Below are positions 43,570-52,162 of a stretch of 64,000 bases of DNA, in pieces. The stretch spans positions 54,935-118,934 of the forward strand of contig CAILZI010000081.1 in NCBI GenBank assembly GCA_903838675.1, in the 5' to 3' direction. How positions within the stretch are numbered: the stretch's first letter is position 1; every line of letters begins with the position of its first letter. The notes beneath the pieces were generated by a model, which saw only the letters and a list, made by a program, of their open reading frames with translations, ran no database searches and was not told the origin of the DNA. The position numbers and the translations under genes are program-made. The stretch is from an uncultured Verrucomicrobiota bacterium. Lineage in GTDB: Bacteria > Verrucomicrobiota > Verrucomicrobiia > Verrucomicrobiales > Verrucomicrobiaceae.

Positions 43570-44754
43570 ATGCATTTTCGCACCCTTGCCGTTCTCATTC
43601 CGCTGTTGTGTAGTTCCGCCATGGCCCAAACTGGGCTGCAAAAAGCGGACGTCACGCTGGTGCCTCCCAAGAACCTCAAAACAAAGCTCGCGCCAGGTTA
43701 CACGATTCCCATCGTCGACATCAGTGGGGAAAAAGAGCGGCAGGTCATCGTGGATCAGGAGAAAGGCCAGTATCTCGGTCATCCGACAACACTGCTGCTC
43801 GAAGACAACAAAACGATGCTCATCGTTTATCCAAAAGGCCACGGGCGCGGCCCCATCGTTTACAAGCGTAGCAATGACACAGGCTTGACCTGGAGCGAAC
43901 GTCTGCCAACCCCGAATTCTTGGGAGACTTCCCTGGAGGTGCCGACACTGCATCGGGTGATGGATGCGAACGGTAAAAAGCGCATCATCATGTTCAGCGG
44001 CCTGCATCCCATTCGCATGGCTGTCACCGAGGATGATGGCGCAAACTGGAGCGAGCTAGCCCCCATCGGCAACTTCGGCGGCATCGTCACCATGGGCACG
44101 GTGATCGATCTGAAAACACCGGGCCACTACCTCGCCTTCTTCCATGACGATGGCCGCTACATCCGGGGCTCACCGGCCAAAGCATGGCGCTTCTGGGTTT
44201 ACACCACACTTTCCAAAGACGGCGGCCTCACCTGGAGCGCGCCAACGCCCATTGCCATGCTGCCAGATGCAAACCTGTGCGAGCCGGGAGCGTTGCGCTC
44301 GCCCGATGGAAAACAGATCGCCGTGCTTCTGCGCGAAAACTCACGGAAGTACAATTCGTTCGTCATTTTCTCCAACGATGAAGGCCAGACATGGAGCGAG
44401 CCCAAGGAACTGCCCGCCGCACTGACTGGAGACCGCCACGTAGCCAAGTACACGCCCGATGGCCGTTTGTTCATCAGTTTCCGTGATACCACGCATGTCA
44501 GTCCGACCAAAGGAGATTGGGTTGGCTGGGTCGGCAGATACGAGGACATCGTCAACGGCACCGAAGGCCAGTATCGTGTGCGCATCATGGACAATACCAA
44601 AGGCGCCGACTGCACCTACCCCGGCATCGAAGTGCTGCCAGATGGCACCCTCGTCACCACCACCTATGGCCATTGGACGGAAGGCGAGGCTCCCTACATC
44701 GTGAGCGTTCGCTTCAAGCTGGCGGAGCTAGATGCGAAGGTCTCCAAGAAATAA
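43570..44754 (+). CDS. Secreted sialidase-like (BNR/Asp-box) protein
   Basis: 394 residues from the ATG at 43570 (the frame is open to a GTG at 43546). Signal peptide LAVLIPLLCSSAMAQ. Four Asp-box motifs of the S-x-D-x-G-x-x-W type mark propeller blades: SNDTGLTWSE, TEDDGANWSE, SKDGGLTWSA and SNDEGQTWSE. The region LCEPGALRSPDGK with LRENSR resembles the central Glu/Arg region of exo-sialidases (GH33-like). A sialidase or other glycosidase of this fold is likely; substrate not known. It is in the downstream part of the third cytochrome cluster. Confidence 0.85.
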   Translation: MHFRTLAVLIPLLCSSAMAQTGLQKADVTLVPPKNLKTKLAPGYTIPIVDISGEKERQVIVDQEKGQYLGHPTTLLLEDNKTMLIVYPKGHGRGPIVYKRSNDTGLTWSERLPTPNSWETSLEVPTLHRVMDANGKKRIIMFSGLHPIRMAVTEDDGANWSELAPIGNFGGIVTMGTVIDLKTPGHYLAFFHDDGRYIRGSPAKAWRFWVYTTLSKDGGLTWSAPTPIAMLPDANLCEPGALRSPDGKQIAVLLRENSRKYNSFVIFSNDEGQTWSEPKELPAALTGDRHVAKYTPDGRLFISFRDTTHVSPTKGDWVGWVGRYEDIVNGTEGQYRVRIMDNTKGADCTYPGIEVLPDGTLVTTTYGHWTEGEAPYIVSVRFKLAELDAKVSKK

Positions 44755-44770
44755 AGGCTCATTTTCAGCC

Positions 44771-46015
44771 ATGAAATCATCCCCCAACCGCCGTCAGTTT
44801 CTCTCCACGCTCGCTCTTGGATCACTCGCAGCACGCGGGCAGGAGGTGCAAAAATTCCCGCCAGTGCGGGTCATCACCAAAGGCCCCGGCTTTCACTGGT
44901 TCGGCTACTACGACAAGCTCCAGTTCTCGCCAGACAACCGCTTTGTGCTCAGCAACAAAGTCAGCTTCGAGCATCGTTCTCCCAAAGAAGACGATGAGAT
45001 CGAAGTCGGCATGGTGGATCTACAGGAGAAAGACAAGTGGATACCCCTCGGCAAGACCCGTGCCTGGTGCTGGCAGCAGGGTTGCATGCTGCAATGGATC
45101 CCTGGCACCGAGTCCAGGGTGATCTGGAATGACCGTGAGAAAGATCGCTTTGTCAGCCACATCCTTGATGTGAAAACCGGCGAGAAACACACCATCCCCA
45201 GCCCTGTCTATGCTCTGGCTCCCAATGGCAAAGAAGCCGTGAGCTGTGATTTCGCGCGCGTCGCCGACTGCCGGCCCGGTTATGGCTACGCTGGCATCAA
45301 GGACCGCTTCTTCGATGAAATGGCGCCCGCAGGCAGCGGCGTCACCCATGTGAACCTCGAAACGGGTGCGGAGAAGCTCATCGTCTCTCATGAACTGCTC
45401 GCCAAAACAGGGGCGGTGATGGAAAACCATCCCGACTCCAAGCATCACGCTTACCACCTTCTCATCGGCCCCGATGGCAAACGCTTCATCATGCTGCATC
45501 GCTGGACGCAGCCGAAAGACGGCCATTTGACGCGCCTGATCACGGCAAATATGGACGGCAGCGACCTGCGCATCGTCATTCCCAATGGCTACGCCTCTCA
45601 CTTCATCTGGCGCGATGCCACACACATCCTCTCACAGGCCAAGGATTGGCTCGGCAACAGGGAGTGGGGCGACTTTCTCTTTGAAGACAAGGACAGCGGC
45701 ATCATTGAAGAGATCGGCCATGGCGTGCTCGACAGTGGCGGCCACCTGACCTACCTGCATCGCAACGAGTGGATTCTGAACGACACCTACCCAAAAGGCG
45801 TGCGCCGCATTCAGACCCCGCACATCTACCGCATCGCCACCAACAAACGCATCGACCTCGGTGAGTTCCACTCTCCCCGCGAATACACCGGCGAATGGCG
45901 CGTGGACAATCATCCACGTTCCAGCCGTGACGAACGCTACGTGTGCATCGACGCCCCACATGCAGATCAAGGACGACAACTGCATCTGATCGACATTCAA
46001 GGGCTGATAACCTGA
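44771..46015 (+). CDS. Tat-exported beta-propeller protein (oligogalacturonate-lyase-like fold)
   Basis: 414 residues. MKSSPNRRQFLSTLALGSLA is a twin-arginine signal. The body is a beta-propeller: KLQFSPDNRFVLSNKVSFEH, HHAYHLLIGPDGKRFIMLHR, ITANMDGSDLRIVIPNGY, RVDNHPRSSRDERYVCIDAP, then HADQGRQLHLIDI. The His-rich late segments recall the metal and catalytic His/Gln cluster of PL22 oligogalacturonate lyases, but overall similarity looks low. A TolB-like propeller without activity is possible. Lies between the sialidase-like and Gfo/Idh/MocA genes. Confidence 0.7.
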   Translation: MKSSPNRRQFLSTLALGSLAARGQEVQKFPPVRVITKGPGFHWFGYYDKLQFSPDNRFVLSNKVSFEHRSPKEDDEIEVGMVDLQEKDKWIPLGKTRAWCWQQGCMLQWIPGTESRVIWNDREKDRFVSHILDVKTGEKHTIPSPVYALAPNGKEAVSCDFARVADCRPGYGYAGIKDRFFDEMAPAGSGVTHVNLETGAEKLIVSHELLAKTGAVMENHPDSKHHAYHLLIGPDGKRFIMLHRWTQPKDGHLTRLITANMDGSDLRIVIPNGYASHFIWRDATHILSQAKDWLGNREWGDFLFEDKDSGIIEEIGHGVLDSGGHLTYLHRNEWILNDTYPKGVRRIQTPHIYRIATNKRIDLGEFHSPREYTGEWRVDNHPRSSRDERYVCIDAPHADQGRQLHLIDIQGLIT

Positions 46016-46049
46016 TCAACTGCGGGACTTCACTGCGTAGGTGTAGGTC

Positions 46050-47060
46050 ATGATGAAACAGGCTCTCACACTCTCCGCTGCTCTCTTCCTCAGCATTGCA
46101 GGCTCCTCATTCTCCCAGGAAACGCTGAAGCCGCTTCGCGCCGGCATCATTGGACTGGATACGTCGCATGTGCCTGCGTTCACGAAGCTCTTCAACAATC
46201 CGAAGGCCGATGGTGATCTCGCAGGCATCAAGGTGGTGGCAGGTTATCCCGGTGGCACCGACATGCCTGCCAGCAAGGACCGCGTGGCGAAATTCACCGA
46301 GCAGGTGCGCGGCATGGGCGTTGAGATTGTGGACTCCATTCCGAAGCTGCTCGAAAAGGTGGATGTCGTGCTGATTGAGAGTGTCGATGGCCGCATCCAT
46401 TTGAAAGAGGCGCGTGAAGTATTCCAATCGGGCAAGCTCGTCTACATCGACAAACCCATCGCTGGAACACTTCCAGAGACCATCGCTCTGTTTGAGCTCG
46501 CGAATAAGAATCACGTCAAGACCTGGTCGAGTTCGTCATCACGCTTCGGGGCCGACCTCCTTGCTCTGAAAGGCAACGAGGAAATTGGCGACATCCTTGG
46601 CGTCACGACCTGGGGGCCGTGCTCATATCAGAGCGGCACGCCTGACTTGTTTTTCTATGCCATTCACGGCATCGAATCCCTCTTCACGCTCATGGGCACT
46701 GGATGTGAAACCGTGTCACGCAGCAAAGGCCCCATCACTGATCAAGTCACTGGCGTGTGGAAGGATGGGCGAATTGGCACCTATCGCGGCATCGTGAGGG
46801 GAAAGTCCGAATTCGGTGCCATTGTGTATGGCAGCAAAGGCGTGCGTCAGGGGGCCAAAACCATCAGTTATGAGGCGCTATGCCGCCAAATCGGTAAATT
46901 CTTCCGCACGGGCGAGCCGCCGGTGAGTGAAGCCGAGACGATTGAAATATTCACCTTCATGGAAGCGGCTGATGAAAGCCTGCGCCAGGGCGGCAAACCC
47001 GTCGCGCTAGCAGATGTGCTGGCGAAAGCGAAAGCAGAGGCGGCGAAACTTGCTCAATGA
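46050..47060 (+). CDS. Gfo/Idh/MocA family oxidoreductase with variant nucleotide motif
   Basis: 336 residues with a signal-peptide-like N-terminus (LSAALFLSIAGSSFSQE). The Rossmann strand reads LRAGIIGLDTSHVPAFTKLF, so the third glycine of GxGxxG is replaced and a GLDTSH motif takes its place. YIDKPIAGTLPET stands for the EKP loop. FFYAIHGIESLFTLMGTG is in the position of the substrate-domain helix containing the usual His. It could use NAD(P) with altered binding or have lost activity. A second ATG at 46053 is an equivalent start. Confidence 0.82.
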   Translation: MMKQALTLSAALFLSIAGSSFSQETLKPLRAGIIGLDTSHVPAFTKLFNNPKADGDLAGIKVVAGYPGGTDMPASKDRVAKFTEQVRGMGVEIVDSIPKLLEKVDVVLIESVDGRIHLKEAREVFQSGKLVYIDKPIAGTLPETIALFELANKNHVKTWSSSSSRFGADLLALKGNEEIGDILGVTTWGPCSYQSGTPDLFFYAIHGIESLFTLMGTGCETVSRSKGPITDQVTGVWKDGRIGTYRGIVRGKSEFGAIVYGSKGVRQGAKTISYEALCRQIGKFFRTGEPPVSEAETIEIFTFMEAADESLRQGGKPVALADVLAKAKAEAAKLAQ

Positions 47061-47072
47061 AATGATCTCATC

Positions 47073-48203
47073 ATGCGCACTTTCACATCCCTCCTTCTTG
47101 GCGCTCTCTGCTTGGCCTCCGTCACGCTTTTTGCGGCCGATCCTGTGGTGTTTATCTCCGCTTTCGCCTCAGGGGACAAAGCCGGCATTCATGCGTTTCG
47201 CTTCGACTCGAAGACTGGCGGTTTGCAGCCATTGCATCGGACCACCGATATTCAGAATCCATTCTTCCTCGCGGTTTCGCCCGACCAACGCTTCCTCTAT
47301 GCGATCAATGCTGAGAAGTTCGGCGGCGCGGACGATGAATTTGTAACGGCCTACGCGCTTGAAGGTAGCACTGGTCAGTTAAAGCGGCTGAATCAGCAGT
47401 CCGCGCGAGGCACCGCTTCGTGTTATTTGGATGTAGATGCCACGGGCAGAACCGTGCTGGTGGCGAACTACGCGTCGGGGAGTGTGGCATCGCTGCCGGT
47501 TAAGGAGGACGGCTCGCTGGGTGAAGCCTCATCGTTTATTCAGCACAGCGGTTCCAGCATCGATCCCCAGCGCCAAAAGGGACCAAACGCGCACAGCATC
47601 GTCATCAGTCCAGACAATCGCTTCGCACTCGCTGCCGATCTCGGCATCGACAAGATCCTGATTTATCAACTCGATGCGGCCAAGGCAACGCTCACGCCGT
47701 ATGAGTCCCAGCCATTTGTGAAGATGCAGCCAGGCTCAGGTCCGCGTCACATCACCTTTCATCCGAACGGCAGGCATGTGTATGTGATCAACGAACTGGC
47801 TAACACTGTGACGTGTTTTGATTATATCGCCGCTTCCGGCATGCTCACCGAGCGCCAGACCATCTCCACGCTTCCCACCGGTTTCACCGGCAAGAGCTAC
47901 ACCGCTGATTTGAAAATCACGCCCGACGGCAAGTTTCTGTACGGCACAAATCGGGGCCACGACAGCATTGCCTCCTATCGAATCGGCGAGGATGGCAGCC
48001 TCACGCTCCTCTCCATTGATCCCAGCCTCGGCAAAGGACCGCAGAACATACTTATCACCCCGGATGGCCAGTGGCTCCTGTGCGCAAACATGCCGGGAAA
48101 CAGCGTGGTCGTATTTCGGATCGATGCCACGTACGGAAAAATCGCTGCGACGGGAACTCCAATCGAGATGCCGATGCCGTCGTGCATTCGCTGGGTAAAG
48201 TAG
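47073..48203 (+). CDS. Secreted lactonase family protein (6-phosphogluconolactonase-like propeller)
   Basis: 376 residues; signal peptide LLLGALCLASVTLFA. The seven-bladed propeller of the lactonase (Pgl/carboxymuconate cyclase) family is clear: FLAVSPDQRFLYAINAEKF, KGPNAHSIVISPDNRFALAA, GSGPRHITFHPNGRHVYVIN and LKITPDGKFLYGTNRGHDSI. Cytoplasmic Pgl hydrolyses 6-phosphogluconolactone; this exported form more likely acts on a non-phosphorylated sugar lactone. Such a lactone would be produced by sugar dehydrogenases like the GMC or Gfo/Idh/MocA enzymes in this region, which would explain the neighbourhood. Confidence 0.88.
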   Translation: MRTFTSLLLGALCLASVTLFAADPVVFISAFASGDKAGIHAFRFDSKTGGLQPLHRTTDIQNPFFLAVSPDQRFLYAINAEKFGGADDEFVTAYALEGSTGQLKRLNQQSARGTASCYLDVDATGRTVLVANYASGSVASLPVKEDGSLGEASSFIQHSGSSIDPQRQKGPNAHSIVISPDNRFALAADLGIDKILIYQLDAAKATLTPYESQPFVKMQPGSGPRHITFHPNGRHVYVINELANTVTCFDYIAASGMLTERQTISTLPTGFTGKSYTADLKITPDGKFLYGTNRGHDSIASYRIGEDGSLTLLSIDPSLGKGPQNILITPDGQWLLCANMPGNSVVVFRIDATYGKIAATGTPIEMPMPSCIRWVK

Positions 48204-48263
48204 CTGTTTCACAAACGCTGACGGCAGAATCGCGCATGGCGCAGCGTATAACCTCGCACCACC

Positions 48264-49700
48264 ATGCGCACCTCCACACGCCGCCGTTTTTTCGAAGACT
48301 CCCTCATGGCTGCCGCAGCCGTCAGCCTGCCAGCGCCATTGTTTGCCGCTGACCCGAAGCCGGTCAGTGCGAACGAAAAACTCATCGCTGCGATCATTGG
48401 CTGCGGCATCCGGGGCAAGGCGCATGCCAAAGAATTGGTCAGGATCTCCGACTGCGATGTAGCTTATGTCTGTGATCCGGATCTGGATCGCGCCGAAGAA
48501 GTGGGAGAGATCTTTGTTCAAGCGAAGCGGCCGATGCCGAAGAAGGTGCAGGACTTGCGCAAGGTGCTGGAGGACAAGTCGGTGGATGCGGTGTTCATCG
48601 CGTCGCCGAATCACTGGCACTCGTTGTCTGCGATCTGGGCGATGCAGGCGGGCAAGGATGTGTATGTGGAGAAGCCGGTGAGCCACAACGTCATTGAAGG
48701 GCGGCGCATGGTGCAGGCGGCGCGGAAACTGGGTCGCATCTGCCAGGGCGGGACGCAGAATCGCTCGCGGGGTCCTTTGGCCGAGGCGGTCAAATACATG
48801 CAGGAGGGCAAACTTGGTGAGGTGAAGCTGGCAAAGAGCATCATCTACGGCGGGCGCGGGTCCATCGGCGGCCCGGCCGAATGCGCGATGCCGCCGCGCT
48901 GCGATTACGATCTCTGGGCAGGCCCTGCGGCGATGACGAAGCTCAACCGTCCGAAGTTTCACTATGACTGGCATTGGTTCTGGAACACCGGCAGCGGCGA
49001 GATCGGCAACAACAATGTCCACTCGCTCGACATCTGCCGCTGGGGGCTGGGTGTGACCGGCCTGGGCAGGAGCGTGCTGAGTTACGGCGGTCGTCTTGGC
49101 TACACCGATGTTGCGGAGACGCCGAACTCGCAGGTGGGCATTTTCGATTTCGGCGACAAGACGATCATCTCCGAAACACGTGGCCTAAAATCCGCGCCGT
49201 TTCATCCGACGATCAAGTCGATGTGGTTCTTCTATGGCAGCGAAGGCATCATCGCCGACACAAATCTCTTTGATCCGAAGGGCAATCTCGTTCGCGCTTT
49301 TGAGGGCAAGTCCGAAAACCATTTCTCCAATTTCCTCAGCGCCGTGCGCAGCCGCAGGCAGGAGGACCTCAAGGCCGAGATTGCCGAAGGCCACCAAAGC
49401 AGCGCGCTATGCCACATCGCGAACATCTCGTATCGGCTCGGGACTCAGACCTCGGTCAATGAAATCTCGAAAAGTCTCGGTGACATCAAAGTCCACGATG
49501 ATGTGCAGGAGACGCTGGAACGCACCCGCCACTATCTCAGTGATGCCGGTGTCGATCTGGACAAGACCAAGCTCACCCTCGGCCAGCATCTCCGCATCGA
49601 TGGCGACAAGGAAGCCTTCCTTGAAAATGAACCGGCCAATGCGCTGCTCGGTCGTGAGTATCGTGCACCCTTCCTGCTGCCTAAGGAGTCGGAGATCTGA
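48264..49700 (+). CDS. Tat-exported Gfo/Idh/MocA family oxidoreductase
   Basis: 478 residues. MRTSTRRRFFEDSLMAAAAV is a twin-arginine signal. The Rossmann motif IAAIIGCGIRGKAHAKEL is intact, VYVEKPVSHNVIEGRRM is the EKP catalytic loop, and QGGTQNRSRGPL follows. The substrate domain includes HYDWHWFWNTGSGEIGNNNV and HSLDICRWGLG, a block shared by many secreted planctomycete and verrucomicrobial members. Likely a periplasmic sugar oxidoreductase with tightly bound cofactor; substrate unknown. A Kelch-like gene follows after three bases. Confidence 0.92.
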   Translation: MRTSTRRRFFEDSLMAAAAVSLPAPLFAADPKPVSANEKLIAAIIGCGIRGKAHAKELVRISDCDVAYVCDPDLDRAEEVGEIFVQAKRPMPKKVQDLRKVLEDKSVDAVFIASPNHWHSLSAIWAMQAGKDVYVEKPVSHNVIEGRRMVQAARKLGRICQGGTQNRSRGPLAEAVKYMQEGKLGEVKLAKSIIYGGRGSIGGPAECAMPPRCDYDLWAGPAAMTKLNRPKFHYDWHWFWNTGSGEIGNNNVHSLDICRWGLGVTGLGRSVLSYGGRLGYTDVAETPNSQVGIFDFGDKTIISETRGLKSAPFHPTIKSMWFFYGSEGIIADTNLFDPKGNLVRAFEGKSENHFSNFLSAVRSRRQEDLKAEIAEGHQSSALCHIANISYRLGTQTSVNEISKSLGDIKVHDDVQETLERTRHYLSDAGVDLDKTKLTLGQHLRIDGDKEAFLENEPANALLGREYRAPFLLPKESEI

Positions 49701-49703
49701 TTT

Positions 49704-50690
49704 ATGCGAGCGCTCCTGCTGCTTCTGCTCGGGTTCATAAGCCTGAAGATCTCTGCTGCCGGGATCGACTGGGCACTTGAAGGCAAAGCAGCCTGGCAGG
49801 CGCGGGATTCGCAGGCGGAGTGGGTGTTCAAAGATCAGCTCTGGATCGGCGGCGGCTGGTTTCAGTCCTTCGAGGAGCCACCACGTGATGTGTGGTCTTC
49901 CAGCGATGGCAAAGCATGGAAGTTGATCACTCCAAACGCGCCGTGGCTGCACAGCGATCTCGCGATGAGCATCACCTTTCATGACCGCATGTGGATCATG
50001 GGCGGCTGGCACAAAGGCAGGCTGCCGGGACACTCGGCGAGTCACCAGCTGTGGTCGTCCACTGATGGCGTGAAGTGGGAGCAAGTCACTGCCAGTTCGA
50101 GTTGGTCGCCACGACTCGCGGCGGGTCTGGTGGAGCATCGTGGCCGTATGTGGATGCTCGGCGGCACGGAGAACTACTACTTTGGGGATGATGCGAGCCT
50201 GAAGAACGACGTGTGGTCGTCTGCGGATGGCAAAGAGTGGAAGCTGGAGACGGCGCAGGCTGCATGGTCGTCGCGCGCCTATCATCAGGCGCTGGTGCTG
50301 GACGGAAAAATGTACGTGCTCGGCGGCGGCAACTATGTGCCGGGATATCACGCAAAGAACGACGTGTGGTCATCGAGCGATGGCGTGCACTGGACCTGCG
50401 AAGCGGAGTCAGCACCCTGGGCTCCCCGGCTCTGGTTCAGCGCGACTGTCTATCGCGGGCGCATATGGGTGCTCGGCGGCTGGTCGAAGGAAAAAGACAA
50501 CTTCTGCGATGTCTGGCACAGTGCAGATGGAAAAAACTGGCTGCGCCTAGAGACAAAGACCTGCTGGAAGGCGCGGCATGAGCATTCGGTGTTCGTGTTT
50601 CAGGACAAGCTCTGGCTCGCAGGTGGGCACGCCCGCCCGCTCTCGAATGAAGTTTGGTCGCTCAGTCTGCCGGTGGATTGGAAGCCATGA
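49704..50690 (+). CDS. Secreted Kelch-like beta-propeller protein
   Basis: 328 residues; signal peptide LLLLLGFISLKISAAG. The mature protein is five to six Kelch-type blades with a recurring core D-V-W-S-S-x-D-G-x-x-W and closing (M/V/I)-(W/Y)-(M/V/I)-L-G-G, such as DVWSSADGKEWKLETAQAAW and KMYVLGGGN. Kelch propellers bind proteins or sugars; no galactose-oxidase copper ligands are evident. It starts three bases after the oxidoreductase and overlaps the next gene by ATGA, so it sits inside a coupled run. Confidence 0.85.
   Translation: MRALLLLLLGFISLKISAAGIDWALEGKAAWQARDSQAEWVFKDQLWIGGGWFQSFEEPPRDVWSSSDGKAWKLITPNAPWLHSDLAMSITFHDRMWIMGGWHKGRLPGHSASHQLWSSTDGVKWEQVTASSSWSPRLAAGLVEHRGRMWMLGGTENYYFGDDASLKNDVWSSADGKEWKLETAQAAWSSRAYHQALVLDGKMYVLGGGNYVPGYHAKNDVWSSSDGVHWTCEAESAPWAPRLWFSATVYRGRIWVLGGWSKEKDNFCDVWHSADGKNWLRLETKTCWKARHEHSVFVFQDKLWLAGGHARPLSNEVWSLSLPVDWKP
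49830..50680 (+). repeat. Five near-regular Kelch repeat units (about 50-57 residues each)
   Basis: Units begin near 49884, 50050, 50209, 50359 and 50509, each with a (D/Q)-(V/L)-W-(S/H)-S-(S/T/A)-D-G-x-x-W core. The DNA shows partial conservation as well (GACGTGTGGTC recurs at 50209 and 50359), suggesting fairly recent duplication of blades. Confidence 0.7.
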
Positions 50691-52162
50691 CAAAATCCAT
50701 GCGGAACCTCTGTATTGGTTCCATGCGCCATTTCCTTCTCGCTCTTTTCGCCACAGCCGCTCTGCACGCCGCTGACGTTCCAAAAGCTCCTCTCATGGCG
50801 GGTGCGGCCACCAGCAACATCACTCCGGAACTGGGGAGCGAGGTGGTGGGCGGTTTCTTGCCCTATCCATGCACCAACGTGCACGATGAACTGCACGCAC
50901 GCTGTCTCGTGCTGGATGACGGGAAGACCAAGCTGGCTCTCGTCGTGTGTGATCTCCTCGGCATGCATCGCAGTCTGTGTGTGGCGGCGCGGGAGTTGAT
51001 CGAGAAAGAAACCGGCATCCCGGCGGCGAACGTGCTCATTTCCGGCACGCACACTCATTCGGCGGCAAACGCCATCGGCGGGCCGGTGCGCTTCTACACT
51101 TCGGACATGGAGCTCACGGATTATCAAAAGTTCGTCGTGCGGCGTATCACGGATGGAGTGCGGCGTGCGATCAATCTTCTGCGTCGAGCAGAGATTGCAT
51201 TCGGCACCGTGGATATCCCGGAGCACGTGAACATCCGCCGCTGGTTCCTCAAGGAAGGCTCCATGCCACCCAATCCCTTCGGCAAGATCGACAAGGTGAA
51301 GATGAACCCGGGCGCAGGCAATGCCGCGCTGGTGGAGCCTGCAGGCGAACCCGATCCTACCGTCTCCTTCATTGCGTTGCGTGAGCCCGGCGGGCGGTTG
51401 ATCTCAGTCTATTCGGCCTATTCACTGCATTATGTCGGCGGCGTGAATGGCGCGGACATCTCCGCTGACTACTACGGCATGTATTGCGAAGCCTTGAAGC
51501 GCCTGCAAGCCGGCGGCAACGACGACCCGCCGTTTGTCGCCATGATGGCCAACGGCACCAGTGGTGACGCAAACAACACCAACTTCCGCAATCCGCAGCC
51601 GCGCAAGCAGCCCTACGAGCAGATGCGCTACGTGGCAGATGATGTGGCTGCGAAGGTGAACGCCGCTCTGGCGAAAGTGATGTGGCAAAACAGCGCGCCT
51701 CTCGCAGCTCGTTATCGCGAGCTCGGTGTCGCTTGGCGCAAGATTGATTCCGAACTCATCGCCTGGGCCAAGGAAACCGAGGCCAAGACCCCGCGCATCC
51801 AGGGCAAGGCCGATCTGCCGCTCGCCTATGCCGGACGCGTGCAGCGACTGGCAGTGGCAAGTCCTGAAACCAAAGCAGCCGTGCAGATCCTGCGCATCGG
51901 CGACATCTGCATTGGCACCACACCCACGGAGACCTTTGCCGAAACCGGTGTCGAATTCCGCAAGCGCAACCCCTTTGCCAAGTCCTTCATGGTCGAGCTG
52001 GCGAACGGCTACTACGGCTACATGCCCACCCCACGCCACTTTGAACTCGGCGGCTATGAGACGTGGCCCGGCACGAACAATCTGGAGCCGCAGGCTTCCG
52101 TGAAAATGATGGATGCACTGCTGAAGATGGCGGCGGAGGTGAAGCAGCCATCCGTTCCATGA
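50687..52162 (+). CDS. Neutral/alkaline ceramidase N-terminal domain-like secreted protein
   Basis: 491 residues from the ATG at 50687, which overlaps the Kelch stop; an in-frame ATG at 50723 begins a tighter signal peptide (MRHFLLALFATAALHA) and is a fair alternative. Ceramidase-fold markers: GAATSNITPELGSEVVGGF, LVVCDLLGMHRSLCV, VLISGTHTHSAANAIGG, YSAYSLHYVGGVNGADISA, and MMANGTSGDANNTNF. Family knowledge: neutral ceramidases are zinc amidases, and the His residues in GTHTHS and LHYVGG match ligand positions. Short relatives without the C-terminal immunoglobulin-like domain, as here, are common in these phyla and their substrate is unknown. Confidence 0.85.
   Translation: MTKSMRNLCIGSMRHFLLALFATAALHAADVPKAPLMAGAATSNITPELGSEVVGGFLPYPCTNVHDELHARCLVLDDGKTKLALVVCDLLGMHRSLCVAARELIEKETGIPAANVLISGTHTHSAANAIGGPVRFYTSDMELTDYQKFVVRRITDGVRRAINLLRRAEIAFGTVDIPEHVNIRRWFLKEGSMPPNPFGKIDKVKMNPGAGNAALVEPAGEPDPTVSFIALREPGGRLISVYSAYSLHYVGGVNGADISADYYGMYCEALKRLQAGGNDDPPFVAMMANGTSGDANNTNFRNPQPRKQPYEQMRYVADDVAAKVNAALAKVMWQNSAPLAARYRELGVAWRKIDSELIAWAKETEAKTPRIQGKADLPLAYAGRVQRLAVASPETKAAVQILRIGDICIGTTPTETFAETGVEFRKRNPFAKSFMVELANGYYGYMPTPRHFELGGYETWPGTNNLEPQASVKMMDALLKMAAEVKQPSVP

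Noticed and set aside
49830..50680. Possible CRISPR or tandem DNA repeat
   Set aside because: The periodicity is protein-level Kelch blade repetition with imperfect DNA identity and no spacers.
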